In this document: positions 18,471 to 27,507 of the stretch, piece by piece | How positions within the stretch are numbered: position 1 is the stretch's first letter | Layout of the letters: each line of letters opens with the position of its first letter | DNA from: Bdellovibrio sp. qaytius | GTDB lineage: Bacteria > Bdellovibrionota > Bdellovibrionia > Bdellovibrionales > Bdellovibrionaceae | DNA: 64,000 nt | Assembly (NCBI GenBank): GCA_004011035.1 | Contig: CP025734.1 | Coordinates: 3,060,001-3,124,000 of the forward strand | Reading direction: 5' to 3' | Notes under the pieces: model-generated | What the model was told of the DNA's origin: nothing | The model's database searches: none | The model's input: only the letters and a program-made list of their open reading frames with translations | Position numbers and translations under genes: made by a program

Positions 18471-19262
18471 ATGAAAACGATTTTAGATTTTGCTCATAAA
18501 AAAGTTAAAAAAGAAAAATTCTCGATGGTCACTTGTTATGACTACGGAATGGCCAAGATCGTAGCTGAATCAAAAGTGGATACGATCTTAGTTGGCGATT
18601 CATTAGCACAAGTTATCCACGGGTTTCCCAACACATTACATGCAACAATTGAAATGATGGCCTTACATACAGCAGCTGTCGCTCGAGGTGCTGGAAATAA
18701 ATTTATCGTTGCCGACATGCCATTCATGTCGACACGCAAAGGTTTAGAAACTGCAATGAATGATGTGCAAAAATTAATGGTGGCCGGTGCTCACGCGGTA
18801 AAAATTGAAAATGCTGATGGTCATGCTGAATTAATCAAACACATCGTTGAATCAGGCGTACCTGTGATGGGTCACTTAGGTTTAACTCCCCAATCGATTC
18901 ATCAATTAGGTGGCCCTAAAATTCAAGGCCGCTCACAATCAGGCGCCGAAAAATTAATGAACGATGCCTTTATTATGGAGCAAGCCGGTTGTTTTTCTAT
19001 CGTGTTAGAATTAATTCCAACTGTATTGGCTGGTAAAGTGACTGAGGCGTTGAAAATTCCAACGATTGGTATTGGTGCAGGTGTTGAAACTGACGGTCAG
19101 GTTTTAGTTTTAAATGACATGTTAGGCATGAGTCCTGATTTTAACCCTAAGTTCTTAAAAAAATTCTCGCAAGCTCATGATAATACGTTAGCGGCCTTAA
19201 ATCTGTATGCAAGTGAAGTGAGTGATAAATCATTTCCTAAACCAGAAAATGGGTACGAATAA
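18471..19262 (+). CDS. panB: 3-methyl-2-oxobutanoate hydroxymethyltransferase
   Basis: 263 aa, normal length. It adds a hydroxymethyl group from methylene-tetrahydrofolate to ketoisovalerate, forming ketopantoate. Landmarks: MVTCYDYGMAKIVAES, ILVGDSLAQVIHG with the metal-binding Asp, DMPFMSTRKG, AVKIENADGH, GHLGLTPQS and the ending TIGIGAGVETDGQVLV plus NDMLGM. It lies 4 bp after the reductase and overlaps panC by one base (TAATG). Confidence 0.96.
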   Translation: MKTILDFAHKKVKKEKFSMVTCYDYGMAKIVAESKVDTILVGDSLAQVIHGFPNTLHATIEMMALHTAAVARGAGNKFIVADMPFMSTRKGLETAMNDVQKLMVAGAHAVKIENADGHAELIKHIVESGVPVMGHLGLTPQSIHQLGGPKIQGRSQSGAEKLMNDAFIMEQAGCFSIVLELIPTVLAGKVTEALKIPTIGIGAGVETDGQVLVLNDMLGMSPDFNPKFLKKFSQAHDNTLAALNLYASEVSDKSFPKPENGYE

Positions 19263-20029
19263 TGACAAAAACGAAACAGACAATTGTCATCGAAAGACCA
19301 CAGGATTTAATCGAGTACCGTAAAAAGTATGCATCGATTGGTTTTGTGCCAACGATGGGCGCTTTACATGAAGGTCACGCAACTCTTATGCGCAAAAGTA
19401 GTTCTGAAAATGAATTAACTATCGCTAGTGTATTTGTGAACCCGACTCAGTTTAATAACTCTACTGATTTAGAAAAATACCCTAAGACTTTCGAAAACGA
19501 TTTAAAAATTTGCAGCGAAAGCGGTGTCGATATTTTATTTTTTCCTCAATACTCTGACATCTATCCAGACAATTACCGCTTTAAAGTGACTGAAAATGAA
19601 TTTTCTAAAAAACTTTGTGGCACTGATCGCCCCGGTCATTTTGATGGCGTATTAACAGTTGTTCTTAAATTATTTCAAATCACAGGGTGTACGAAATCCT
19701 ATTTTGGCCTAAAGGATCACCAGCAGTATAAATTAGTCTCTGATATGGCTAAGGGTTTGTTTTTATCGACTGAGGTTATTGGAATTCCTACAGTGCGCGA
19801 AGCTTCTGGCTTAGCTATGAGTTCTCGTAATTTGCGTTTATCTGCAGAAGGCAAAGACAAAGCGAGCTTAATCTATAAAACAATCACGCAAAAAATTACA
19901 CCGGCTCAAGCCAGCGAAATTCTAACAGCCAACGGTTTTACAGTTAACTATTTAGAAGATATCGAAAATCGCAGATATGTGGCCGCAAGTCTTGAAGGGA
20001 TTAGGTTGATTGATAATGTTGAAATCTAA
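19262..20029 (+). CDS. panC: Pantothenate synthetase
   Basis: 255 aa, slightly short for the family (~280). ATP-dependent joining of pantoate and beta-alanine. The nucleotidyltransferase signature is FVPTMGALHEGHATLM (HxGH-like), followed by VFVNPTQFNNSTDLEKYP, GHFDGVLTVVLKLFQI, YFGLKDHQQYKLV and REASGLAMSSRN (KMSKS-equivalent loop). The C-terminal dimer region is a little trimmed. Overlaps the start of coaBC by about 14-20 bp. Confidence 0.95.
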   Translation: MTKTKQTIVIERPQDLIEYRKKYASIGFVPTMGALHEGHATLMRKSSSENELTIASVFVNPTQFNNSTDLEKYPKTFENDLKICSESGVDILFFPQYSDIYPDNYRFKVTENEFSKKLCGTDRPGHFDGVLTVVLKLFQITGCTKSYFGLKDHQQYKLVSDMAKGLFLSTEVIGIPTVREASGLAMSSRNLRLSAEGKDKASLIYKTITQKITPAQASEILTANGFTVNYLEDIENRRYVAASLEGIRLIDNVEI

Positions 20030-21224
20030 TACAAATCCAAAATTATTATTTATCCTGACGGGTTCAATCGCTTTATACAAAGTGATGAATGTTCTCAGTC
20101 ATTTTAAAAAATTAAATTATCAAATCAAAGTTGTAGCCACTGAATCAGCTTTAAAATTTGTCGGCGTTTCAACTATTGAAGGCCTAACTGGCGAAAAAGT
20201 TCATGTCGATCTTTATGAAAATGGCTCTAACATGGATCACATTCATTTAATACGCTGGGCAGATGCAGTTGTTGTGGCTCCGGCTACGGCTAACTATATT
20301 AATAAGTTAGCTACAGGTATTGCTGATGACTTAGCTTCGACTTTATTCTTAGCGCATGATTTTACAAAGCCCTTTGCTGTGTTTCCGGCAATGAATACAA
20401 AAATGTATCAACACCCGTCGACACAAAAGTCGATTGCTCAATTAAAATCTTGGGGCGTTGATATTTTAGATTCCGCATCTGGTGTTTTAGCTTGTGGTGA
20501 AATCGGTGTTGGCCGTCTACTTGAGCCAGAACAAATGATTACAGCTATTGAAAATTTAAAATTACCTGTAAATGTAACTAAGCCTGCAACGACAGCTATT
20601 GCCAAAGCTAAAAAGATTTTAATTTCTTCAGGTGGCACTCAAGAACCTATCGACGATATTCGTGTGATCTCGAATAAAAGCAGCGGCAAAACCGCAGCAC
20701 AAATCGCTGATCAGTTTATCGCAAATGGCTTTACTGTGACCTACTTAGCAGCTGAAACCGCGAAACTTCCTACGTTAGAATGCGAAGTGGTTAAATACAC
20801 AAGCTTTCACAGTTTAGAAGAAAAATTGCGCCAGCTTTTACCATTGAATTATTCTACTTTTATTCACGCAGCTGCCGTCAGCGATTATTCGGTTGTTCCA
20901 ACGACTGGTAAAATTAATTCTGATAGCGATGAATTAACAATTACTCTTAAACGTAATCCAAAATTAATCGATCTCGTTAAAAAATTAAGTCCGCAAACGA
21001 AATTGATCGGGTTTAAATTAACTTCAACGACTGATGAAAAGTTAATTACTGAAAAAATCACGAAACTATTTGAGGTTTCAAAATGTGATGTTGTTATTCA
21101 CAATGACTGGGCTTCTGTGAATTCCTTAAGGCACACATTTAATGTTCACAGCAAACAACACCCAGTAAAAACAAATTTAACAATTGATGATCTTTCTCAA
21201 GAGCTGATGATGGAGGCTTTATGA
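20016..21224 (+). CDS. coaBC: Bifunctional phosphopantothenoylcysteine decarboxylase / phosphopantothenate-cysteine ligase
   Basis: 402 aa from the ATG at 20016 (TTG at 20010 is in frame). The CoaC flavoprotein half has [15 protein letters not shown], the catalytic [31 protein letters not shown] and [12 protein letters not shown] with the reactive Cys. The CoaB ligase half starts near residue 190 with [20 protein letters not shown] and contains [10 protein letters not shown] and KLIGFKLT. It makes 4'-phosphopantetheine from phosphopantothenate. GGATTAGG precedes the start. Overlaps coaX by 4 bp (ATGA). Confidence 0.95.
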   Translation: MLKSNTNPKLLFILTGSIALYKVMNVLSHFKKLNYQIKVVATESALKFVGVSTIEGLTGEKVHVDLYENGSNMDHIHLIRWADAVVVAPATANYINKLATGIADDLASTLFLAHDFTKPFAVFPAMNTKMYQHPSTQKSIAQLKSWGVDILDSASGVLACGEIGVGRLLEPEQMITAIENLKLPVNVTKPATTAIAKAKKILISSGGTQEPIDDIRVISNKSSGKTAAQIADQFIANGFTVTYLAAETAKLPTLECEVVKYTSFHSLEEKLRQLLPLNYSTFIHAAAVSDYSVVPTTGKINSDSDELTITLKRNPKLIDLVKKLSPQTKLIGFKLTSTTDEKLITEKITKLFEVSKCDVVIHNDWASVNSLRHTFNVHSKQHPVKTNLTIDDLSQELMMEAL

Positions 21225-21991
21225 TCTTATCTTTAGACGTTGGTAACACACAAATTTACGGCGGCGTATTTGAAGGCGAAAAAATGTTGATCGCTTTTCG
21301 TAAAAATTCAAAATCAGGTTCATCTTCTGACGAAGTGGGTATTTTCTTACGTACCGTTATTAAAGAAAATGGTTTAGACCCTAAGAAAATCGAAAAAATT
21401 GTTTTATGTTCGGTTGTTCCTGATGTGATTTATTCTCTGAAAGGCGCCTGCCAAAAATATTTCGGCATCAACCCGTTCATCTTACAAGCCGGTGTAAAAA
21501 CGGGATTAAAAATTAAGTACCGTAATCCTCTTGAAGTCGGTGCAGATCGTATCGCAAACGCAGTCGCAGCAACAGCAATGCATCCACAAAAAAACTTAGT
21601 GATCGTTGATTTAGGCACAGCCACAACATTTTGCGCGATCACAGCAGATCGTGATTATTTAGGCGGATCAATCATCGCTGGTCTAAAATTAAGCATGGAA
21701 TCTTTAGAGGCAAAAACTGCAAAACTACCTTCTGTTGAAATCGTGTCTCGCACTGAAGCTTTAGGGCTATCAACAGTTGAAAGCTTACAATCTGGCCTCT
21801 ATTACGGACACTTAGGCGCTATGAGAGAAATTATTAATAAAATTTCACAAGAGTGTTTTAAAGGCGAAAAACCTTTTGTAATTGGTACAGGTGGTTTTTC
21901 ATCATTATTTGAAAAAGAAAAAATATTTGATCAAATTGCTCCAGATCTAGTATTAAAAGGCAATCTGATCGCTCTAGAAAGAAATACGTAA
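21221..21991 (+). CDS. coaX: Type III pantothenate kinase
   Basis: 256 aa. ASKHA-fold kinase: [17 protein letters not shown] is the phosphate-1 motif, VLCSVVPDV follows, and [16 protein letters not shown] plus [15 protein letters not shown] hold the pantothenate/ATP-binding residues, with [15 protein letters not shown] after them. It phosphorylates pantothenate and is not feedback-inhibited by CoA like CoaA. Its place between coaBC and panD puts synthesis and activation of pantothenate under one promoter. Confidence 0.95.
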   Translation: MILSLDVGNTQIYGGVFEGEKMLIAFRKNSKSGSSSDEVGIFLRTVIKENGLDPKKIEKIVLCSVVPDVIYSLKGACQKYFGINPFILQAGVKTGLKIKYRNPLEVGADRIANAVAATAMHPQKNLVIVDLGTATTFCAITADRDYLGGSIIAGLKLSMESLEAKTAKLPSVEIVSRTEALGLSTVESLQSGLYYGHLGAMREIINKISQECFKGEKPFVIGTGGFSSLFEKEKIFDQIAPDLVLKGNLIALERNT

Positions 21992-22003
21992 GGAATAACC
22001 ATT

Positions 22004-22387
22004 ATGAAAATCGAGATGATGTATTCAAAAATTCACCGCGCCACTGTGACGGGCGCTGACCTAGAGTATGAAGGTTCTGTTTCTATTGATACAGCTTTAT
22101 TAAAAAAAGCAAAAATGCATTTAAATCAAAAGATCGACATCGTAAATTGCAATAACGGTGCACGTTTTAGCACTTATATTATCGCTGGTAAAAAAGGTGA
22201 AGTTTGCCTTAATGGCGCCGCCGCACGTTTAGTGCAAAAAGGTGATAAAGTTATTCTCATCACTTACGCTTCGGTTGATTTAAAAGATGCTGATAAGCAC
22301 GAACCCATCGTGCTTTTTGTTGATGAAAAAAATCAAATTGCCGAAGTCAAAAAACAAGAAAAGCGCGCGACAAAAACTAAGTACTAG
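22004..22387 (+). CDS. panD: Aspartate 1-decarboxylase proenzyme
   Basis: 127 aa. It makes beta-alanine for PanC. YEGSVSID contains Gly24-Ser25, the self-cleavage site that creates the pyruvoyl group; MYSKIHRATVTGADL, CNNGARFSTYII and LNGAAARLVQKGDKVII are family landmarks (Lys9, Tyr22 and Arg of the active site included). AAGGAA lies upstream of the ATG. It is the last gene of the operon; 4 bp of its end overlap the convergent SDR gene. Cleavage may need the PanZ or another factor, none of which is visible here. Confidence 0.95.
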   Translation: MKIEMMYSKIHRATVTGADLEYEGSVSIDTALLKKAKMHLNQKIDIVNCNNGARFSTYIIAGKKGEVCLNGAAARLVQKGDKVILITYASVDLKDADKHEPIVLFVDEKNQIAEVKKQEKRATKTKY

Positions 22388-23235
22388 TCTTTAATGCCAC
22401 GAAAACCCGACATGAGCATTTTATCTAAAATTCGTGTCGGCATAAATCTCGCTACCAAAGCCATTAGACAAATATTTTTTCCGACTAAATAATAAAACTT
22501 TGGATTTTCATTTTCGATCGCATCCACCATGCACTCAACCACAGCTTCAACACCAATAGCATCTCTCGCGGTTTTTTCTACACCTTTACGTAACGACTGA
22601 ACTTGTTTGCCATACACGGCGCGCATATCATCGGTCATTTTAGTTTCTAACTCTTGCCCATGCTCAAGCGATCTTGACCAGATGTTTGTTTTTGTTGGCC
22701 CTGGTTCAATCAATACGACTTTCACACCTAATGGTGAAACCTCGCGACGCAAACTATCAGTTAAAGATCTTAAAGCAAATTTTGAAGAACTGTACGGAGC
22801 TAAAAATGGAGATGAAATTCTTCCGCTGATTGAGCCCACGTTCACGATGCGGCCTTTTGTTTTTCTGATGGTTGGTAAAAACTTTTGAATCAGTCTAATC
22901 GGGCCAAATAAATTAATTTCATAAAGATTACGCCACTCTTCAATAGCTAAAGATTCAACCGGGCTTCCGACAGCGATACCAGCGTTGTTCACTAAAACAA
23001 ATTCTTTTGTTGAATCTAACTTTGATTGAATTTCTGCAAACGCTTGATCGACATCAGAAGAATTTGTCATATCAATTTTAACAACCGTTAAAAGCGAAGA
23101 GTATTTACTTTGCAGATCTTTCATCGATTCAGGTTTACGAACTGCGGCCCAAACACGATGGCCATTTTCACATAAAGACTGAACCAAACCATACCCAAGT
23201 CCGCCGCTTGCGCCTGTTATTAGTACCTGTTTCAT
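22384..23235 (-). CDS. Short-chain dehydrogenase/reductase
   Basis: 283 aa, classical SDR. NAD(P) motif TGASGGLGYGLVQ, DMTNS, VLVNNAGIA, the catalytic Ser in NVGSISGRI and Tyr/Lys in YSSSKFALRSL, then EPGPTKTNIW. The substrate cannot be told from the sequence. The C-terminus has a hydrophobic stretch (YYLVGKNICLMALVARFMP) seen in membrane-associated retinol/steroid-type SDRs. GGGAGAATCTCATT precedes the ATG. Monocistronic as far as can be seen. Confidence 0.9.
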   Translation of the reverse strand: MKQVLITGASGGLGYGLVQSLCENGHRVWAAVRKPESMKDLQSKYSSLLTVVKIDMTNSSDVDQAFAEIQSKLDSTKEFVLVNNAGIAVGSPVESLAIEEWRNLYEINLFGPIRLIQKFLPTIRKTKGRIVNVGSISGRISSPFLAPYSSSKFALRSLTDSLRREVSPLGVKVVLIEPGPTKTNIWSRSLEHGQELETKMTDDMRAVYGKQVQSLRKGVEKTARDAIGVEAVVECMVDAIENENPKFYYLVGKNICLMALVARFMPTRILDKMLMSGFRGIKD

Positions 23236-23269
23236 AATGAGATTCTCCCTCTAAGGTGTAGATAGCTTA

Positions 23270-23285
23270 GTGGGCCTGTGCCCAC
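23270..23285. promoter_or_regulatory. Perfect inverted repeat between divergent genes
   Basis: GTGGGC-CTGT-GCCCAC, six-base-pair arms. It lies about 35 bases upstream of the SDR start, in the divergent spacer with the following secreted-protein gene. It could be an operator or a leader hairpin; no protein is assigned. Confidence 0.35.
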
Positions 23286-23370
23286 AATGGTCTTTCACCT
23301 GAAAATTCGCTGCCATAACTATTACAATTGGTATTCGGTGGCATGTCAGTTGCTTTTTCTATGACTGAGT

Positions 23371-24636
23371 ATGGCGTTTAAGAAATTATTTATCATTCTA
23401 AATCTGATTTTCTGGTCATTCCAGGTGTTCGCCAGCGCCCCGCTCTGTTCGAGTTTATTTGTTTCACACACCGAATATTTAAACCAACAGATGGCCCAAC
23501 GTTACCCATCGATCAAGTTCGTGGTCGAAAATCCTGATCAATTTGTTATTAACATGCGCGAACGTTTTGAAACGCAAAAAATCAAGTCTCCGAATGACCC
23601 TTACACATTTGATTATTCAGAGCTGGGCCTACCCTTAGTTAAAGATGTTCAAATAGATCTTATGAATTGGATGGCTGAATTAAACCAAAACTATAAAGAT
23701 CTTAAAGATAAAAAAAGCCCTTTTGATTTGTTCAAAATTCATGAAACTAAAACTTTATTAGATTACAGCCAAGCGCTTATTCAAGAAGCTGGCATTTACA
23801 CTCAAGATAATAAAATCAATTACAAGCAAAGTATTGAATTCGCCTATTTCTACACCCGCATTCGCGGAAAACTTGATACACGTAAGCAAAGCCCACTACT
23901 GCGCTTTTATTTATTTTTCGATAGAACTATCTTAAACGGTCACCACCCCAAAAGTGCCAAGCAAGAATTTCAAATGTATAAAGACAGAAAATTCTCGGTC
24001 TTTATAGGCAAAGGTTTTTCACCGGGTTTTAGAGAAGCGGCCATTCCTTTTGAAAGAGCCTTATTTAATCCTGAAAAATTAGAAACGATTTGGATTCCTT
24101 CAAATGCTGCTTTAGGACCAAGTATATTTATGCGCTTATTAAGCCGTAATATTAATTTTATCGGCGTAACAAGTACGCCAATTCTGGCAGACGGAATCTT
24201 ACGCCCTTCTTCAGATTTTTGGATACACGATATTCGTCACGAATCGGTAAAATATTTTTTATTTAAAGAGTATCAATTTAAAAAAGATCTGACAGAAGCT
24301 CAAACCCAAAAGTTAGCTTTACTGATTGATAAATGGCTTGTTGAACAAAACATCGCAGTATCGTTAATTGACGACAAAGAACTGCGAGCCGCTGTTAAGT
24401 TGTTAATTTTTAGTTACCATCACGATCGTGGATTTCCATTGATTCCGTCGGTGTATTTAACACCTAACAACCAAAAGCTTTACACTAATATTTTATATAC
24501 TATGCAAAGAACTGCCGGCGAAAAAGTGGCTTTTACTCAACCTATTGAAAATTTGAACGCAGCCGACAAGTGGCTTAAAGAATTTTGGCTTAATCATATC
24601 GAGGAAGAAAAAGCCTTCCTCGATGATCTAAACTAG
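23371..24636 (+). CDS. Secreted protein of unknown function
   Basis: 421 aa; family not recognised. The N-terminus KKLFIILNLIFWSFQVFASA is a signal peptide. The mature protein is mostly polar and mixed helix, with basic patches and several His-rich segments: FWIHDIRHESVKYF, LIFSYHHDRGFP and NGHHPKSAKQEF. No HExxH, Ser-triad or other catalytic signature is clear. No good ribosome site; ATG chosen as first codon before the signal peptide. A REP-like element (copy C, other strand) begins 4 bases after its stop codon. Confidence 0.65.
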   Translation: MAFKKLFIILNLIFWSFQVFASAPLCSSLFVSHTEYLNQQMAQRYPSIKFVVENPDQFVINMRERFETQKIKSPNDPYTFDYSELGLPLVKDVQIDLMNWMAELNQNYKDLKDKKSPFDLFKIHETKTLLDYSQALIQEAGIYTQDNKINYKQSIEFAYFYTRIRGKLDTRKQSPLLRFYLFFDRTILNGHHPKSAKQEFQMYKDRKFSVFIGKGFSPGFREAAIPFERALFNPEKLETIWIPSNAALGPSIFMRLLSRNINFIGVTSTPILADGILRPSSDFWIHDIRHESVKYFLFKEYQFKKDLTEAQTQKLALLIDKWLVEQNIAVSLIDDKELRAAVKLLIFSYHHDRGFPLIPSVYLTPNNQKLYTNILYTMQRTAGEKVAFTQPIENLNAADKWLKEFWLNHIEEEKAFLDDLN

Positions 24637-24639
24637 CTG

Positions 24640-24668
24640 CGGCGCTCCCGAAAAAGGGACGGCCTACC
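24640..24668 (-). repeat. REP-like element, copy C
   Basis: 29 bp on the minus strand: GGTAG then GCCGTCCC-TTTTTC-GGGAGCGCCG. The TAG of GGTAG is itself the stop codon of the desaturase gene (24664-24666). It also lies just after the stop codon of the convergent plus-strand gene. Confidence 0.7.
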
Positions 24669-25791
24669 GAACCGGGATTGGCGTTAAGAACATACCGCCG
24701 TTTTTAATTAAAATATTCCAAGTTTTTTTCATTGATTCGATTTCATGGCGCAATAAATCCATTTCGAATTTTAATTGCGCTATTTTTTCATCGTAGTTTT
24801 TTTGGCAACTGACTTTGTATTCAGCTTTAACTTTATCAAATTTAACTTGCGCCTCTACTAGTTTAGCTGAAAGTGGTTCAAGCTTTTCTTTGTAGAACTG
24901 AGAATTATGAAAATTTTCAGATTCAGCCTCTAATTTAGCTCTTAAGATTTCAGAAAACTGAACTGTTTTTAATTTCTTAGCTAAGCCCATCAAAGAAGCT
25001 AATTGAATAGACCATTTAGTCGGATCCCAGTGATACCATTTAATTCCATTACGATAGTCGAATTGAAACTTGTGGTGAAAGTTATGGTAACCTTCGCCAT
25101 GAGTTAAAAAACACATGATGATAGAATCTTTAGCTGTCAGGTCTTTTGAATACGGTGTGTTTCCTAAAGTGTGTGCTAAAGAATTAATAAAAAATGTTGA
25201 TTGCTGAGTTAAGAAAATTCTAATTCCACCAGCGATCACTAAACCCAGTAAAGCATTACCTAACATGGCTCCAACAACTAATGGCATTATGTATCCAACA
25301 CCGATGGCCCAGAACATGTAATAGTCGTGTTGCATTTTAACTAATTTATTTTTCACTAAATCAGGCGCTTGAATCGGAAGACTGACCGAATCGTGCAACA
25401 TCATCCAACCCATGTGGGCGTAGAAAAAACCTTTTTTGATTGAATATGGATCTTTATCAGTGTCTTCAAAACGGTGATGAATGCGGTGATCGCTTGACCA
25501 CTTTAAACAAGACCCTTGAAAAGCACCGGCACCGACAAGAAGCAATACGGCCTCTAAAAACGGATGAGCCTCATAAGTTTTGTGTGAAAATAAACGGTGA
25601 TAACCCATTGTGATACTTAGATTGGTTAAGATCGCAAAAATTAAGCCGAATAATGTGATCCAACCGATGTGTCCAGCCGTATAGCTGTTTGAAAAAACAA
25701 GATATAACACTAATGTCACAATAGAGATCACAGGATTTAAAACCAAAAATAGGGTCACCGACCAGCAGATTTTTTTAAGATTTTTTGTCAT
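24664..25791 (-). CDS. Membrane fatty-acid (acyl-CoA type) desaturase with coiled-coil tail
   Basis: 375 aa. Three histidine boxes of the delta-9 desaturase family are present: GYHRLFSH, DHRIHHRF and GEGYHNFHHKF, binding the di-iron centre; four to five hydrophobic helices lie between and before them. The last ~100 residues (from about 275) are a charged helical region (KLEPLSAKLVEAQVKFDKV...) not part of the catalytic fold. It introduces a double bond into membrane fatty acids, probably for cold adaptation. The stop codon TAG is supplied by the REP-like element. No cytochrome b5 domain is seen. Confidence 0.92.
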   Translation of the reverse strand: MTKNLKKICWSVTLFLVLNPVISIVTLVLYLVFSNSYTAGHIGWITLFGLIFAILTNLSITMGYHRLFSHKTYEAHPFLEAVLLLVGAGAFQGSCLKWSSDHRIHHRFEDTDKDPYSIKKGFFYAHMGWMMLHDSVSLPIQAPDLVKNKLVKMQHDYYMFWAIGVGYIMPLVVGAMLGNALLGLVIAGGIRIFLTQQSTFFINSLAHTLGNTPYSKDLTAKDSIIMCFLTHGEGYHNFHHKFQFDYRNGIKWYHWDPTKWSIQLASLMGLAKKLKTVQFSEILRAKLEAESENFHNSQFYKEKLEPLSAKLVEAQVKFDKVKAEYKVSCQKNYDEKIAQLKFEMDLLRHEIESMKKTWNILIKNGGMFLTPIPVR

Positions 25792-25864
25792 GAATATAAT
25801 ACTACCCGTATTCGACGCGATAGTTTAGCGAAATTTATGTACACAATGTTAGGATTTCTACATC

Positions 25865-27412
25865 CTAATTTGTTTTCTCAGGAGCATCCACTCTAAAAAA
25901 CTCGATCGCGTCTATAACAGCTTTGGGCTTATAAAATTGGTACTTCTCATTCCACTGAACGTCTTGCCAGCCCAGCAATTGAAACTCACGCTGCGTAACA
26001 TCTCGGTTTTGTACGAGCTCGAAAAAGTTTTTGATATGTTTAAGGTCATCTAGGCGCTGCTGTAAAGATGGCAAATGAAACTGAATGAAAGCTAATTGAG
26101 ATTCGGTTTTGGTAAACTCTTGGGCACCATATTTAAAGAGCATATCAAAGGCATAGCTTTTCTGGCTATCACAGCCCTTAATCATCAATAGCTTTTCAGA
26201 ATTAGCCGCAAATTGAGCCATTTCGATTTCTTTTAAAATCGGACAAGCAAAAAACACATGCTGACGTATTTTAACCTGATCAAAAATTTTAAGTGATAAA
26301 CCACTGCGTGAAGGTAAAATCCAAATTTGATCTTGGTCTTTAACCGCAATTTGCAGATTTAAATTCTGCTTAGAGGCCGCTTCTAAAGATTTAAATAAAG
26401 GTGATGCCGTATCTAAATGATCAGGAATTTCAACCATGAAATCAAAATAAGCTTCGGCAAATGAATCTGAAACTCCGTGGTTTTGTAAGTATTGATTTAA
26501 GCGCGCAATAAACCGACGCTGCGGATAACTGGCTTCTTGCTTTAAACTAAATTGTTCAGCAAAAATTTTCAGAATACTTAAACCCTCTTTTAAAGAATTA
26601 TCTTGGTTTAATAAAAATTCGATCGCTTTTTCAGAATCAACAGAACGCTCAGCCACCAATTGCGGAATTTCCTGTAAAAAATTATTTTGTTCGCTGTAAC
26701 TTAAAGAATCATATGCATCGACTAAGCTTGATGTTAACAGCGGTCGCAAACTCATTGTTAAAAGTTGTTTGCGATTTCGCCCGAGCTCATCAAGGCTTGC
26801 GCATCTTTGAAAGTCTTCAGAACTTTTCCAAGCTGATTCACAATACACATCTAAATTTTTTAAGACTTGCGGCCATTTAGCTAAATTCAACTCTGGATAT
26901 AATTCTGTGACTGGATCTTGGCGATCAATAGCACCGAAAGTGGCGTAATAAATTAAATCAGCTAATGATTCATCAAATAGTTTTTGTTTTTCATCTTGGC
27001 TATTAGAACTTTGTAACCACATGCGAATGATGGCCTGTTCAAGATGGCCTTTTGCTAAAGTTAAATTTTTACCGATGCGAATTTGATTTTTATCGATTTG
27101 AAAAATCAGAGGGTTTAGTTCATCAATCACTAAATGCACACTGAAGTTGTCTGACTTAATACGATTTAACACCATAGAAAGCTGGTTCAATCTTGGTTCT
27201 AAATTATCAGCAATTTTGTTAAGATCATCTGAATAAATTGCTGTTCGGTGTTTGGAACAGCTAAAAACCGAATCGACTTTCTCAGCTGATACAACGTCTA
27301 ACTTTTCAACGAGCGTGGAATCAATACATGGATACTGCTTGCTCATCTGCAGCAGGGCCAAAAAAGATAAGTAAAATCCAATAGTTAGAACTACATAAAG
27401 GCTTTGTTTCAT
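25865..27412 (-). CDS. Membrane-anchored protein of unknown function
   Basis: 515 aa from the ATG at 27412 (an in-frame TTG at 27436 would add eight residues). One N-terminal helix (SLYVVLTIGFYLSFLALLQ) anchors a large, helix-rich, probably periplasmic part. No family is recognised. The middle has a DESLADLIYYATFGAI helix and many Leu/Gln residues; pairs of Cys (YCESAW, QRCASLD, FACPILK, KGCDSQK) may form disulphides. Isolated between the desaturase and the FIST gene, with no operon partner. Confidence 0.6.
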   Translation of the reverse strand: MKQSLYVVLTIGFYLSFLALLQMSKQYPCIDSTLVEKLDVVSAEKVDSVFSCSKHRTAIYSDDLNKIADNLEPRLNQLSMVLNRIKSDNFSVHLVIDELNPLIFQIDKNQIRIGKNLTLAKGHLEQAIIRMWLQSSNSQDEKQKLFDESLADLIYYATFGAIDRQDPVTELYPELNLAKWPQVLKNLDVYCESAWKSSEDFQRCASLDELGRNRKQLLTMSLRPLLTSSLVDAYDSLSYSEQNNFLQEIPQLVAERSVDSEKAIEFLLNQDNSLKEGLSILKIFAEQFSLKQEASYPQRRFIARLNQYLQNHGVSDSFAEAYFDFMVEIPDHLDTASPLFKSLEAASKQNLNLQIAVKDQDQIWILPSRSGLSLKIFDQVKIRQHVFFACPILKEIEMAQFAANSEKLLMIKGCDSQKSYAFDMLFKYGAQEFTKTESQLAFIQFHLPSLQQRLDDLKHIKNFFELVQNRDVTQREFQLLGWQDVQWNEKYQFYKPKAVIDAIEFFRVDAPEKTN

Positions 27413-27507
27413 TGCTCTTTTATAAAAGCAATTCAAAGACCAACCTATCCCATAGCGGCAGCGAAATCAGTGACTAAAGCTAGTCTTATTTAGGTCTTTG
27501 TACTACG

